A DNA stretch of 64,000 nt from Enterobacter ludwigii (GTDB lineage: Bacteria; Pseudomonadota; Gammaproteobacteria; Enterobacterales; Enterobacteriaceae). Positions 63,781 to 64,000 of the stretch are shown in pieces. Both the position numbers and the translations under genes were made by a program. Location: contig CEFQ01000004.1 of assembly GCA_900068845.1 (NCBI GenBank), positions 159 through 64,158 on the forward strand, given 5' to 3'. Numbering within the stretch: the first letter of the stretch is position 1; every line of letters begins with the position of its first letter. Under the pieces are notes generated by a model. That model was not told where the DNA came from. It made no database searches and saw nothing but the letters and a program-made list of their open reading frames with translations.

Positions 63781-64000
63781 TGGCGCGCCATAAAGAATGG
63801 CGGTGGCGTACCAGAAGCTGGGAATGGTGGTTTCATCCAGCATCAGAATTTGATAGTAAACCGCACCCGCCTGATTGGCTTTGGCGGCAATAGCGCGCTG
63901 TGCATCATCCGGCGAGCCGCGCGTGGTGGCGGTGATGTTACCGAGCTTTGGCAGGCCAACACTCTGGGCGCGTGAAATCTCTTGCGCGTGCTGCGTTGGC
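63754..64000 (-). CDS. bsmA: BsmA, biofilm and peroxide stress DUF1471 lipoprotein (partial)
   Basis: The C-terminal 81 residues and stop codon of a gene whose start lies beyond the right edge. The translation includes GNITATTRGSPDDA, AAKANQAGAVYYQILMLDE and FWYATAILYG, the DUF1471 pattern of E. coli BsmA (YjfO), which follows aidB in E. coli as well. The N-terminus is not visible, so a lipoprotein signal is only assumed from the family. It is convergent with aidB and overlaps its last 27 nt. Confidence 0.85.
   Translation of the reverse strand, partial: PTQHAQEISRAQSVGLPKLGNITATTRGSPDDAQRAIAAKANQAGAVYYQILMLDETTIPSFWYATAILYGAPSTGAAAQQ

Overview
This window looks like chromosome from a gamma-proteobacterium of the order Enterobacterales, most likely an Erwiniaceae (Pantoea/Erwinia-like) strain. 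Almost every protein is recognisably orthologous to an Escherichia coli K-12 protein and of near-identical length. The tRNA-Thr, 5S rRNA and tRNA-Gly genes match the E. coli sequences as I remember them. The gene content departs from E. coli in ways typical of plant- and soil-associated relatives: aroQ beside accBC, msrPQ next to csrD, and a periplasmic alpha-carbonic anhydrase. The genus is an inference; the order is solid. I see no phage, transposase, CRISPR or plasmid signature. This is essentially core chromosome.

Layout. 1-380: distal end of a ribosomal RNA operon (tRNA-Thr, 5S rRNA, terminator). 394-4550 (minus): aapJQMP-type polar amino-acid ABC transporter, preceded by a convincing sigma-54 promoter. 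5092-14408 (minus): fis-dusB, a carbonic anhydrase gene, prmA, panF-yhdT, aroQ-accB-accC and msrP-msrQ. 14733-27139 (plus): csrD, mreBCD-maf-rng-yhdP-tldD (cell shape, envelope and RNA processing). 27187-33331: aaeR/aaeXAB aromatic-acid efflux, a semialdehyde dehydrogenase and yhcO. 33383-34371: three tandem yhcN-like (DUF1471) genes. 34861-36691: divergent argR and mdh.

After mdh the order jumps to what in E. coli is a distant locus near 94 min. 36744-42128 (minus) holds mscM-psd-rsgA and 42232-42780 holds orn. A seven-copy tRNA-Gly(GCC) operon interleaved with ERIC repeats follows (42864-44116). Next is a non-coding block with DnaA boxes and an IHF site that corresponds to the E. coli datA locus (44117-44550). 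Then come queG, and nnr-tsaE-amiB-mutL-miaA-hfq-hflX-hflK-hflC, yjeT, purA, nsrR-rnr-rlmB and aidB. The window ends inside bsmA on the minus strand.

The operons are mostly housekeeping: translation and RNA (dusB, prmA, rng, rsgA, orn, miaA, hfq, rnr, rlmB, queG, tsaE, tRNAs), envelope (mreBCD, yhdP, amiB, mscM, psd, accBC) and stress (msrPQ, aae, yhcN, nsrR, aidB, bsmA). The most interesting material is non-coding: the sigma-54/NtrC-type control region of aapJ, the expanded tRNA-Gly/ERIC array, the datA-like block beside it, and a hairpin that covers the ribosome-binding site of aidB. I did not find a convincing undescribed protein system.
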